13,730 nucleotides of DNA, from assembly GCA_910577805.1 (NCBI GenBank), contig CAJTOE010000055.1:1-13730 (forward strand). Reading direction: 5' to 3'. Of this stretch, positions 1 through 6,382 are shown one piece after another. This stretch comes from an uncultured Oscillospiraceae bacterium. Lineage in GTDB: Bacteria; Bacillota; Clostridia; Oscillospirales; Oscillospiraceae. Below the pieces are notes generated by a model. The model made no database searches, was not told where the DNA came from, and was given only the letters and a program-made list of their open reading frames with translations. Made by a program: the position numbers and the translations under genes. Position 1 is the first letter of the stretch. The number at the start of each line of letters is the position of its first letter.

Positions 1-438
1 AAAGGCCTGCCGCATCACGTCGGGGATGGTCTGGGCGTCCCGGACCAGGTACGTTGCCTTGGTGATGGGCATGGCGATGCCGGTAATGTCCACCTCCTGG
101 AACGTGTCCCGGCCCAAAAGAGGTTCGCTGACGTTGCAGGTGAGAAAGACCACCGGGGAGGAGTCCATATAGGCGGTGGCGATGCCGGTGGTCAGGTTGG
201 TGGCGCCGGGGCCGCTGGTGGCGAAGCACACCCCCACCTTTCCGGTGGACCGGGCGTAGCCGTCGGCGGCGTGGGACGCGCCCTGCTCGTGGGCGGTCAG
301 TACGTGATGTATTTTATCCTTGTAATTATACAGCTCGTCATAGACATTTAAGATGGTGCCGCCTGGATAGCCAAAGACGGTGTCCACCTCCTGCTCCAGC
401 AGGCATTCCATGATGGCTTGGGTCGCTCGTATTTTCAT
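1..438 (-). CDS. ilvB: Acetolactate synthase large subunit, second copy (partial, N-terminal 146 residues)
   Basis: Thiamine-diphosphate enzyme condensing two pyruvates (or pyruvate and 2-oxobutyrate), the first common step of valine, leucine and isoleucine synthesis. Only the N-terminal part is in the window; the rest runs off the left edge. The protein begins MKIRATQAIM. The canonical FGYPGGTIL lies near residues 22-30, the catalytic-type glutamate is Glu51 in AHEQGASH, and TSGPGATN (74-81) and GRDTFQEVDITG (109-120) are typical of the family. The ATG at 438 follows an AAAGGAGG box at about 5 nt. It is the last visible gene of the ilv operon, 52 nt after the DUF4177-like gene and in the same direction. 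It is closer to the textbook ALS consensus than the upstream ilvB (1404-3032), so this operon encodes two catalytic subunits and one visible regulatory subunit. Family assignment is secure; which ALS subtype it belongs to cannot be judged from the N-terminus. Confidence 0.93.
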   Translation of the reverse strand, partial: MKIRATQAIMECLLEQEVDTVFGYPGGTILNVYDELYNYKDKIHHVLTAHEQGASHAADGYARSTGKVGVCFATSGPGATNLTTGIATAYMDSSPVVFLTCNVSEPLLGRDTFQEVDITGIAMPITKATYLVRDAQTIPDVMRQAF

Positions 439-490
439 AGTGCCTCCTTTGGTACGGTGCATGATTTGGCTCTGGGATTTTGCAGGGGGG

Positions 491-748
491 TTAGGGGAGA
501 CGCTCAAAGACCATCGTTGCCTGGATACGGTCCCCGCCGCCCCAGCCGGAGCTGCCGCCGCTGGCGGTGGTGATGGTGTGCAGGCGGTAGCCCTTTGCGG
601 CCTGCTCGTTGATCACGTCCTCCAGGTCTGTGAGGTTTCCGGAGCCTGTGCCCCAGAATTTTTCCTTCAAAGTCACTTGCAGCACGACATAGTGCAGATT
701 TTTGCCGGAAGCGGTGGAAAACGTTGTGTAGTCAGTGTAATCGGGCAT
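491..748 (-). CDS. Small DUF4177-like protein
   Basis: 85-residue protein without signal peptide or membrane segment. The pattern is that of DUF4177: an N-terminal strand (HYVVLQVTLKEKF), a helix ending in the hallmark INEQAAKGYRLHTIT (about 46-60), a glycine/serine-rich turn (SGGSSGWGGG), and a final strand ending TMVFERLP. The function of this family is unknown. The ATG at 748 is preceded by AAGGAGAG, so it is probably translated. It sits inside the ilv operon between ilvN (156 nt upstream, a gap holding a short palindromic repeat) and the second ilvB (52 nt downstream). Cotranscription under the leucine T-box is therefore likely, but nothing in the sequence ties it to branched-chain synthesis. 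Family assignment is from the helix-turn-strand pattern only. Confidence 0.75.
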   Translation of the reverse strand: MPDYTDYTTFSTASGKNLHYVVLQVTLKEKFWGTGSGNLTDLEDVINEQAAKGYRLHTITTASGGSSGWGGGDRIQATMVFERLP

Positions 749-781
749 AATCAGACTCTCCTTTTCTTGTCACGGGGGGTA

Positions 782-823
782 CACCCTCATTCGTCTGGCC
801 TGCGGCGGTGACGGATGAGGGTG
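782..823. repeat. Short palindromic repeat, internally deleted copy of the 12755-12913 element
   Basis: Two 14-nt arms, CACCCTCATTCGTC at 782-795 and GACGGATGAGGGTG at 810-823, are inverted repeats with one mismatch. They flank a 14-nt centre. The left end plus TCTGGCCT, and the right end with CGGTGACGG, match the two ends of the longer element at 12755-12913 read in the opposite orientation. This copy therefore looks like the same element with its hairpin-rich middle lost. It lies in the 156-nt gap between ilvN and the DUF4177-like gene. No other gene or clear signal is visible in that gap. Confidence 0.75.
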
Positions 824-904
824 AAGCCGAAGGGCTGCTCTACTTTACGAATCAAAGTTGGTAATGGCCCGAAAGCCGCCAAGACAGCTCATAGAAACGG
901 CTCC

Positions 905-1390
905 TTAAATCTTGCCGCCGCCCTTTTGCAGGGCGATCACGCCGGTACGGACCACCTCCAGGATGGAGAAGGGCCGGAGCATGGATTCAAAGGTATCCAC
1001 CCGTTCGGGGGTGTCGGACAGCTCCAGGGTCATGGAGGTGGGGGAGATGTCGGAGACCTTGGCCCCCATGATCTCGCAGATGGTCATAATATCCTGGCGG
1101 GTCTTGGTGGTGGCGTTGACCTTCACCAGCACCAGCTCACGGCCAATCATTTTGTCCTCCGGGATGGTCCGGACCTTGATGACCTCAATCAACTTGTTGA
1201 GCTGCTTTTCCACCTGCTCCACCACGCTGTTGCCGCTGTCCACAATGATGGTGATGCGGGAAAAATCCGGGTCGTCGGTGACCCCCACGGCCAGGGACTC
1301 GATATTGAACGCCCGGCGGGAGAAAAGACCGGTGATGCGGTTCAGCACGCCGGCCTGGTTCTCCACCAGGACTGAGATGGTCTGTTTCAT
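905..1390 (-). CDS. ilvN: Acetolactate synthase small (regulatory) subunit
   Basis: 161 residues, the usual length for the bacterial regulatory subunit, which activates the large subunit and carries valine feedback inhibition. The N-terminal ACT domain starts MKQTISVLVENQAGVLNRI. Asn11, Gly14 and Asn29 match the valine-contact positions known in the Escherichia coli subunit, so feedback control is probably retained (inference). The C-terminal half (about 80-158) is the ALS small-subunit domain, ending MLRPFSILEVVRTGVIAL. The ATG at 1390 follows AAAGGAGG, whose first bases overlap the TAA stop of ilvB; only 13 nt separate the two genes, which suggests coupled translation. It may serve one or both large subunits of the operon. 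Confidence 0.96.
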   Translation of the reverse strand: MKQTISVLVENQAGVLNRITGLFSRRAFNIESLAVGVTDDPDFSRITIIVDSGNSVVEQVEKQLNKLIEVIKVRTIPEDKMIGRELVLVKVNATTKTRQDIMTICEIMGAKVSDISPTSMTLELSDTPERVDTFESMLRPFSILEVVRTGVIALQKGGGKI

Positions 1391-1403
1391 CGGCTCTCCT
1401 CCT

Positions 1404-3032
1404 TTAATCGTTGGTGCCCACGTCCGGGTGGACCTTGCAAATCAGCAGGCAGCTGCCCTTCGTGCTCAGGAACTGGTCCAGCGCACGGTCCATACGGTCC
1501 TCGTCGTCCAAGAAAATGCTGGGGATGCCGTAGGCGGCGGCGATCTGGGCGAAATCCGGGGAGCCGTCCAAATCCACGCCGAAGGGGCCGTGATAGGGCG
1601 GGGTCTTTTGAATCTGGTGGACCAGCCCCAGCACATTGTTCTCAAACAGGACGATTTTCAAATCGATGTTCTCCGCCCGGACCGCCGCCAGCTCGTTCAT
1701 TGCCATCTGGAAGGAGCCGTCCCCGCAGACCACCACCGTCTGCCGGTCCCGCTGGGCCACCTTGACCCCTATCCCGGCGGGCAGGGCGTAGCCCATGGTG
1801 CCCAGACCGCCGCTGGTGAGCAGACGGCCGTGCTTCTGAGGCAGGTATTTGCAGGTAAAGATTTGGTTCTGGCCCACGTCCACGCACACCACAGCGTCCT
1901 CCTGGAGCTTGCTGCCCAGACAGCGCAGCACAGTACCGGGGAACACATAGCCCTCCCGCCGGGGGAATACCCGTGCCAGCTCGGCCTTCCGGTAGTCCTG
2001 GAGCCTGGCCAGCCAGGCGGCGGAGTCGGTGACCGGCACGCCCCGGTCCAAAATCTGCCGCAGAATCACCTTCACGTCCCCCACCAGGGGCACGGCGGCC
2101 TGCATGTTTTTGCCGATTTCGGCGGGGTCCACGTCGATGTGGATGGTCGCCATCCGGCGCTCGATCTCGTCGGGCTGAACGATGGCCCGGTCCGCGGCCC
2201 TGGTGCCCACCATAATGAGCAGGTCAGATTTCGCCAGCGCCTTGTTGGCGCAGTGATTGCCGTGGGCGCCGATCATACCCATATTCAGGGGGTGGTCCGT
2301 GGGAAGGACGGATAAGCCCATCATCGTTTTGACTACTGGGATGGAACACCGCTCGGCCAGCTCGACCAGCTCGTCTCTGGCGTTGGCCAGCCACACGCCG
2401 CCGCCGGCACAGATAATGGGCTGCTTGGACCGGGCGATGGTGTCCACCACCCGCTTGATTTGCAGCTCATTGCCCTTGACGCTGGGCTTATAGCCCCGGA
2501 TGCTCACCTGCTCCGGGTACTGGAAGTCCTGCAAATCCTGGTTCTGCACGTCAATGGGCACGTCGATGAGGACCAGGCCGGGCCGTCCGGTGGAGGCGAT
2601 GTGAAACGCCTCCTTGATGATGCGGGGGATGTCGTTGGGATTTTTTACCAAATAGCTGTGCTTGGAGAAGGGGGCCACCGCGCCGGTGATGTCCACCTCC
2701 TGGAAAATATCCCGGCCCAGCTGCTGGCTGGACACCTGCCCCGTGATGGCCACGATGGGGATGGAGTCCAGGTGGGCGGTGGCGATGCCGGTGATCAAGT
2801 TGGTGGCTCCTGGGCCGCTGGTCACCATGCACACGCCTGCTTTCCCGCTGGTCCGTGCGTAGCCGGAGGCCATGTGGCCTGCGTTCTGCTCGTTGCGCAC
2901 CAGGGTATAGCCGATGCCGTCCACGTCCTTCAGCGCGTCCACAATGGGGCAGATGGTAGCTCCGGCGTAGCCGAAGATATGCGTCACCTGCTCCATTTGC
3001 AGGCTTTTTATCAGGGCTTGCGCTCCCGTCAT
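1404..3032 (-). CDS. ilvB: Acetolactate synthase large subunit, divergent type, first gene of the ilv operon
   Basis: 542-residue thiamine-diphosphate and FAD enzyme forming acetolactate from pyruvate. Visible: the N-terminal TPP domain with catalytic Glu48 (VRNEQNAGH), TSGPGATN, the GRDIFQEVDITG segment, the central domain, and the C-terminal TPP/Mg motif GDGS at 437-440 with the paired Asn at 465-466. Oddities: FGYAGATI replaces the usual FGYPGG, and LVHQIQ (470-475) replaces the usual MVRQWQ. Thus Ile474 stands where the Trp that favours 2-oxobutyrate is normally found. Start choice: the frame stays open upstream to 3236, but that stretch is the T-box leader. The ATG at 3032 begins MTGAQALIKSLQ, aligns with the family start, and has GAGGTGAT four nt upstream. 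Regulated by the T-box at 3084-3345. Clear family; possible preference for acetolactate over acetohydroxybutyrate is inference. Confidence 0.95.
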   Translation of the reverse strand: MTGAQALIKSLQMEQVTHIFGYAGATICPIVDALKDVDGIGYTLVRNEQNAGHMASGYARTSGKAGVCMVTSGPGATNLITGIATAHLDSIPIVAITGQVSSQQLGRDIFQEVDITGAVAPFSKHSYLVKNPNDIPRIIKEAFHIASTGRPGLVLIDVPIDVQNQDLQDFQYPEQVSIRGYKPSVKGNELQIKRVVDTIARSKQPIICAGGGVWLANARDELVELAERCSIPVVKTMMGLSVLPTDHPLNMGMIGAHGNHCANKALAKSDLLIMVGTRAADRAIVQPDEIERRMATIHIDVDPAEIGKNMQAAVPLVGDVKVILRQILDRGVPVTDSAAWLARLQDYRKAELARVFPRREGYVFPGTVLRCLGSKLQEDAVVCVDVGQNQIFTCKYLPQKHGRLLTSGGLGTMGYALPAGIGVKVAQRDRQTVVVCGDGSFQMAMNELAAVRAENIDLKIVLFENNVLGLVHQIQKTPPYHGPFGVDLDGSPDFAQIAAAYGIPSIFLDDEDRMDRALDQFLSTKGSCLLICKVHPDVGTND

Positions 3033-3036
3033 GCAA

Positions 3037-3044
3037 ATCACCTC
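3037..3044 (-). promoter_or_regulatory. Ribosome binding site fixing the ilvB start
   Basis: GAGGTGAT, read on the minus strand, lies four nt before the ATG at 3032. It supports that start over in-frame upstream starts at 3065 and 3236. The latter would make the T-box terminator part of the coding region. Confidence 0.8.
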
Positions 3045-3083
3045 GATCAATAAAATAGGTTCCATTGGTTTCTCAACACGACA

Positions 3084-3124
3084 AATAAAAACAGCCTCGT
3101 CCCCGCTCGAAAGGACGAAGCTGT
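3084..3124 (-). terminator. T-box intrinsic terminator upstream of ilvB
   Basis: A 12-bp stem forms between ACAGCTTCGTCC (3124-3113) and GGACGAGGCTGT (3102-3091), with one G-U pair and a 10-nt loop, followed by TTTTATTT. It sits about 50 nt before the ilvB start and is the off-state of the leader. Confidence 0.93.
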
Positions 3125-3345
3125 GCTCCGTGGTACCACCTAACTTCACAGCTATTTTTACAAAAAGCCGTGCGCTTAATGCCCCGCTATCGGGGGGCGG
3201 CCGGTTTCGCCTACTGGGAGGAACTCGGTTCAGCAAAACTGCTCACGGGTGAGGTTCAGCATTGGACTCCGGTCCGAGTGCTTGCACCATCCGCACCCTC
3301 TCTGAAGGACCCAAAATCCGCCTACTTGTCCGTTCATCGCGTTTT
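3084..3345 (-). promoter_or_regulatory. T-box leader (probable tRNA-Leu sensor) controlling the ilv operon
   Basis: Transcribed leader of ilvB that reads tRNA charging. On the minus strand, Stem I contains AGAGAGGGTGCGGATGGTGCAAG (in part at about 3284-3304) and a specifier-loop segment GCTGAAC followed by CUC at 3253-3251 and then A, read as a leucine codon. AGTAGGCGAAACCGG (about 3201-3215) fits the Stem III region. The T-box proper is AGGTGGTACCACGGA (3142-3128), whose TGGT can pair with an ACCA tRNA end, as in tRNA-Leu. AGCTGTG (3153-3147) can pair with CACAGCT (3125-3119) around the T-box; the latter overlaps the 5' arm of the terminator, so the two folds exclude each other. Uncharged tRNA-Leu would favour readthrough. 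The T-box call is firm; the CUC assignment is likely but rests on alignment by eye. Confidence 0.93.
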
Positions 3346-3362
3346 ATCAGGATTTGTTCCTT

Positions 3363-3391
3363 ATCTTACTCTGTTTCCGGCAGTTTGTCAA
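3363..3391 (-). promoter_or_regulatory. Sigma-A-type promoter of the ilv operon
   Basis: TTGACA (3391-3386) and TAAGAT (3368-3363) are separated by exactly 17 nt on the minus strand. Both boxes lie over the last codons and the stop of the HAD phosphatase gene. The expected start point is near 3356, just upstream of T-box Stem I, so the leader would be about 325 nt before the ilvB ATG. Confidence 0.85.
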
Positions 3392-4178
3392 TCGAAATTT
3401 TGTACAGGACCTCTTCCACTCTTTGGCATTGACTTGGGAATTGTGCCCGCAGCTCCGGGGCGGCGGAGGCCATCAGCCAGGGCCGGCCCGCCCGGCGCAG
3501 CATCGGCACGTCGTTGAAGTTGTCCCCAAAGGCCATGACCTCCTCCAGGGCGAGGTCCAGTGCGGCACAAAGCTGCTCCAGCCCGGAGCCCTTGTCCGCC
3601 AGGGTGAAGTCTAGCCATTTGTCCCCGGCCACCGCCGTCCGGAAATGCTGGGACCACCGGGGGGCCAGCACCGGCTCCATCTCCGCCGCGCCGAAGCGGC
3701 AGTAGGAGGACACTTTGATGATGTCCTCCGGGACCGCCTCCGGCCGGGGGACGAGCTGGATGTTGTTTCCGGTAAAATCCCGGATCACGCCCTCAATGTC
3801 GTCCTCCTTGGGGCACAGGTAGCTGGTGTTTGCGCCGGAAATCAGCACCTCACAGCCGGGGATGGCTAAAATCTCCCAGCTCAGTTCCTCTGCCAGCGCC
3901 CGGTCCATGACGGTCTTACCCAGCACCGGGCCGGGGTTGCCTGGGCCGTAGAGAATCGCGCCGTTTTCGCAGAGGTAGGGCAGCTTGTCCGCCGCCGGGG
4001 CGAAGAGCTGGCGCAGACTGTGGTACTGCCGCCCGCTGGCGGGACAGAACAGGATGCCCAGGGCTTCCAGGCGGTGGATTTCCTCAAAAATTTCCGGGGA
4101 AATGTGTTTGGCTCCGTTTTGCAGCAAGGTGCCGTCGATGTCGCAGGCAATCAGACGGACTGGCGGTTTGTTGTGCAT
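3366..4178 (-). CDS. Cof-type HAD-IIB phosphatase
   Basis: 270-residue cytosolic phosphatase of the haloacid dehalogenase superfamily, Cof/YbiV-like subgroup, which usually acts on sugar phosphates or small phosphorylated metabolites. All four HAD motifs are visible: DIDGT with Asp13 and Asp15, Ser48 in CPASGRQ, Lys196 in ADKGSGL, and GDNFND at 218-223. The large cap insertion between motifs II and III (about 75-185) gives the IIB type. Start choice: an upstream ATG at 4226 is in frame, but the ATG at 4178 has AAGGAGAG at 9 nt and starts MHNKPPVRLIACDIDGT, matching the usual distance to motif I. It diverges from the alpha/beta hydrolase gene with 77 nt between starts. Its 3' end houses the ilv promoter. 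The true substrate cannot be read from sequence. Confidence 0.93.
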   Translation of the reverse strand: MHNKPPVRLIACDIDGTLLQNGAKHISPEIFEEIHRLEALGILFCPASGRQYHSLRQLFAPAADKLPYLCENGAILYGPGNPGPVLGKTVMDRALAEELSWEILAIPGCEVLISGANTSYLCPKEDDIEGVIRDFTGNNIQLVPRPEAVPEDIIKVSSYCRFGAAEMEPVLAPRWSQHFRTAVAGDKWLDFTLADKGSGLEQLCAALDLALEEVMAFGDNFNDVPMLRRAGRPWLMASAAPELRAQFPSQCQRVEEVLYKISIDKLPETE

Positions 4179-4205
4179 GGCGTTGATCTCTCCTTCAATT
4201 ATGGG

Positions 4206-4234
4206 TTGCCAACGGGGGGGACCCATGTTAAGAT
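4206..4234 (+). promoter_or_regulatory. Promoter of the alpha/beta hydrolase-serpin pair
   Basis: TTGCCA (4206-4211) and TAAGAT (4229-4234) are 17 nt apart on the plus strand. A TG one base before the -10 box makes it an extended -10 promoter. It lies in the short divergent gap with the HAD gene. No equally good promoter was found for the HAD gene on the other strand. Confidence 0.75.
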
Positions 4235-4243
4235 GTTAGTAAA

Positions 4244-4249
4244 GAGGTG
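4244..4249 (+). promoter_or_regulatory. Ribosome binding site fixing the alpha/beta hydrolase start
   Basis: GAGGTG lies six nt before the ATG at 4256. The in-frame GTG at 4247 is part of this site and so is unlikely to be the start. Confidence 0.75.
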
Positions 4250-4255
4250 TTTACT

Positions 4256-4819
4256 ATGTCTTATGTCTTTCTTCACGGTCTGGGTCAGAACGCGCAGGCC
4301 TGGGACAAGGTCCAGAGCCATTTCCCCGGCGCGATCTGCCCCGACCTGGCCCAGTGCCCCGACTACCCCTCCCTGTACCAGACCCTGAGCGCACAGCTCC
4401 AGTGCGTCCCGAATCCGCTCTATCTGTGCGGGCTGTCCTTAGGCGGGGTGCTGGCCCTGGACTTCACCCTGAAAAATCCGGACCGGGTCCGCTCCCTGGT
4501 CCTGATCGGGGCGCAGTACAAAATGCCCAAAACCCTGCTCAGTCTGCAAAACGCGGTGTTGCGGCTGATGGGCCGGCGGGAGATGGTCCGGATGTGCAAT
4601 TCCATGAAACATCTGGATTTCAGCGCGGAGCTGGGCCGGATATCCTGTCCGGTGCTGGTGGTGTGCGGGGAGAAGGACAAGGCCAACCGTAAAGCCGCCC
4701 AGGAGCTGAATTACCGTCTCATTCACGGGAAGCTGGAGGTGGTGGAGCGCGCGGGTCATGAGGTCAACGTGGACGCGCCGGAAGCGCTTGCAAAAATTTT
4801 ACGCAGATTTTGGGGATAA
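4256..4819 (+). CDS. Small alpha/beta hydrolase
   Basis: 187-residue alpha/beta-hydrolase-fold enzyme without signal peptide, shorter than the usual 250-280 because the cap region is reduced. It starts MSYVFLHGLGQNAQAWD, with the oxyanion-type HG at 7-8. The nucleophile elbow GLSLGG places Ser61 as nucleophile; Asp141 in CGEKD and His168 in AGHEVN complete the triad. The last part (PVLVVCGEKD, then GHEVNVDAPEALAKIL) is the common C-terminal pattern. The substrate (ester, lipid, peptide or other) cannot be told. It is followed after 53 nt by the serpin gene on the same strand, with no terminator between, so the two are probably cotranscribed from the promoter at 4206-4234. Confidence 0.92.
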   Translation: MSYVFLHGLGQNAQAWDKVQSHFPGAICPDLAQCPDYPSLYQTLSAQLQCVPNPLYLCGLSLGGVLALDFTLKNPDRVRSLVLIGAQYKMPKTLLSLQNAVLRLMGRREMVRMCNSMKHLDFSAELGRISCPVLVVCGEKDKANRKAAQELNYRLIHGKLEVVERAGHEVNVDAPEALAKILRRFWG

Positions 4820-4872
4820 TTCCATCCGGATTGCGTCTATAGGGGCAGAACGGTCGAAAAGGAGGAATTATG

Positions 4873-6102
4873 ATGAAACGACTGTGTTCTATCATCCTGG
4901 CCGCCGCGCTGCTGCTCACTGGCTGCGCCGGAAGCCCCAAACCTTTACGCGCAAAAACATCCGTCACCCAGCCGCCGGCCCCCAGTCCCGCCGTGGACGG
5001 GGCTTTGACGGATATGGGCCTGTCCCTGCTGGCGGAGCTGCGGGCCAAAGGGGAAGAAAACCCCCTGCTCTCGCCGCTGTCCATTGGGCTGGCGCTGTCC
5101 ATGACCGCCAACGGCGCGGACGGGGACACCCAGGCTGAACTGGAGGCCCTGCTGGGCGGGGAGGCCGCGCTGGAGGAGCTGAACGCCGCCTGCGCCAGTT
5201 ATTTAGAAGAGTATGAAAATCTGGGCGGCTCCACCCAGGCGGCCATCGCCAACAGCCTGTGGGCCGACCCGGGAGGCCTGGTCAAAGACGAGTTTGTCGC
5301 CAAATGCCAGGATATTTTCCGGGCGGAGGTTTTTCAGCAGTCGCTGTCCAGTCCGTCCATCGTGGGGGCGCTCAACGGCTGGGTGTCTGAAAAGACCAAT
5401 AAGCTGATCCCTGAAATCATCCAAAAGCCCTTTGAGAAGAATACCGCCGTCCTGCTGGTCAACGCCCTCTATCTGAAAAACAAATGGGCGGTCCCCTTTG
5501 ACCCCCTTGGCACCTATCCTATGGATTTCTATCACCAGGAAAATGCCCCGGAACGCATGGATTTCCTGAACAAGGGGGAAACCAAAATGCTGTATATCTC
5601 CTCCGGCGATGTACAGGGTGTGGTTCTGCCCTACGACGACGGACGGCTGGGGTTTTTTGCTTTGATGCCGGACGTTTCGTATGGGCTCGACCCGTTCCTG
5701 GCGGACCAGACCGGCGCGTCCTTCTCCGCACTGCTGTTGTCCGCGGAGGAGACTATGTTTCTGCGTTTAGCCCTGCCCAAGCTCCAGGTGGAGTGGAGCG
5801 GCCAGCTGGAAGAGCTGCTGCCCAAGCTGGGGGCGGAGCTGGCCTTTCAGCGGGGCGCGGCGGATTTCTCCCAAATGGGGGACAGCGCCGAGGGCTACTA
5901 TATCAGCCAGGTGATACACGCCGCAAAAATAGAGGTCAACGAAAAGGGGACGGAAGCCGCGGCGGCTACCGTGGTCGCGGCGCCCAGCGGTGCGTGCCCA
6001 CCGCCGGAAGAAGGGGTGACCCTGATTTTGGACCACCCCTTTGTCTACGGTATCTGCGATTTAAACACGGGACTGCCCCTCTTTTTAGGGGTGTTCGCCT
6101 GA
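4873..6102 (+). CDS. Serpin-family protease inhibitor lipoprotein
   Basis: 409-residue serpin, normal length for one full domain plus a leader. The N-terminus is a lipoprotein signal, charged MKR then a hydrophobic run ending in the lipobox LTGC, so Cys18 would be lipidated and the inhibitor tethered outside the membrane. A proline-rich linker (about 20-45) precedes the serpin fold. Family marks: NPLLSPLSIGLALSM, VNALYLKNKWAVPFD, and the C-terminal DHPFVYGI. The reactive-loop hinge is EKGTEAAAAT (357-366), with the small residues required for loop insertion, so it is predicted to be an inhibitor. Continuing VVAAPSGACPPPEEG, the scissile bond by alignment lies near Gly373-Ala374, but the loop is some five residues longer than alpha-1-antitrypsin, so P1 is uncertain. 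A small P1 would suit elastase-like or subtilisin-like proteases (inference). AGGAGG is 7 nt before this ATG and 4 nt before an alternative ATG at 4870. Confidence 0.95.
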   Translation: MKRLCSIILAAALLLTGCAGSPKPLRAKTSVTQPPAPSPAVDGALTDMGLSLLAELRAKGEENPLLSPLSIGLALSMTANGADGDTQAELEALLGGEAALEELNAACASYLEEYENLGGSTQAAIANSLWADPGGLVKDEFVAKCQDIFRAEVFQQSLSSPSIVGALNGWVSEKTNKLIPEIIQKPFEKNTAVLLVNALYLKNKWAVPFDPLGTYPMDFYHQENAPERMDFLNKGETKMLYISSGDVQGVVLPYDDGRLGFFALMPDVSYGLDPFLADQTGASFSALLLSAEETMFLRLALPKLQVEWSGQLEELLPKLGAELAFQRGAADFSQMGDSAEGYYISQVIHAAKIEVNEKGTEAAAATVVAAPSGACPPPEEGVTLILDHPFVYGICDLNTGLPLFLGVFA

Positions 6103-6112
6103 CCCCCTCCGG

Positions 6113-6382
6113 TCAGTCCAGCACAGTCAGCTCCAGATGGGGATTGCTGTCCGCCGCGTCCCGTAAGGTCTCCAGCACCGCGCGCCCATAAGGCTCCCCC
6201 TCCTCCAGGACGCAGGCGTGGTCCAGGACCAGACGTGTAGGACCCAGCTCGGTGAGCAGGTCGAACAGCGCGTCTAAATTCCGCCCGTACCAGGCGGGGA
6301 ACTCCAGCATTTGGGCCAGGTAGGTGTGCAGGCTGTCCCGGTCCTTCATCTCCCGGCAGTCGAGTGCAATGGCTTTCTTCAT
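6113..6382 (-). CDS. Barstar-type ribonuclease inhibitor (immunity protein)
   Basis: 89-residue cytosolic protein matching barstar, the tight-binding inhibitor that shields the producer from barnase. The core WYGRNLDALFD (31-41) is the family signature. Aligned to Bacillus amyloliquefaciens barstar, the barnase contacts Tyr29, Asp35, Asp39 and Glu76 correspond to Trp31, Asp37, Asp41 and Asp75, all same or conservative. Its ATG at 6382 overlaps the stop of the barnase gene as ATGA, so the two are translationally coupled. No good separate ribosome binding site is needed or clear. The stop lies 10 bp from the stop of the convergent serpin gene. Third gene of the cutC operon. Function is inferred from homology and from its partner next door; both agree. 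Confidence 0.95.
   Translation of the reverse strand: MKKAIALDCREMKDRDSLHTYLAQMLEFPAWYGRNLDALFDLLTELGPTRLVLDHACVLEEGEPYGRAVLETLRDAADSNPHLELTVLD

Noticed and set aside
912..2315. Long plus-strand open frame of 467 codons across ilvN and ilvB
   Set aside because: It is antisense to two clearly conserved genes, resembles no family, has no convincing ribosome binding site, and such frames are expected in GC-rich coding DNA.
3033..3236. N-terminal extension of ilvB
   Set aside because: It would translate the T-box and its terminator; the start at 3032 has a good ribosome binding site and fits the family length.
4179..4255. Promoter for the HAD gene on the minus strand (CATAAT near 4198-4203)
   Set aside because: No acceptable -35 box at 16-18 nt spacing was found, so it was not listed.
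6076..6115. Possible terminator between the convergent serpin and barstar genes (CCCCT/AGGGG hairpin at about 6076-6091 and TGACC/GGTCA at 6100-6115, which includes both stop codons)
   Set aside because: The stems are short and neither is followed by a T-tract on either strand; it may still fold but cannot be called a terminator.
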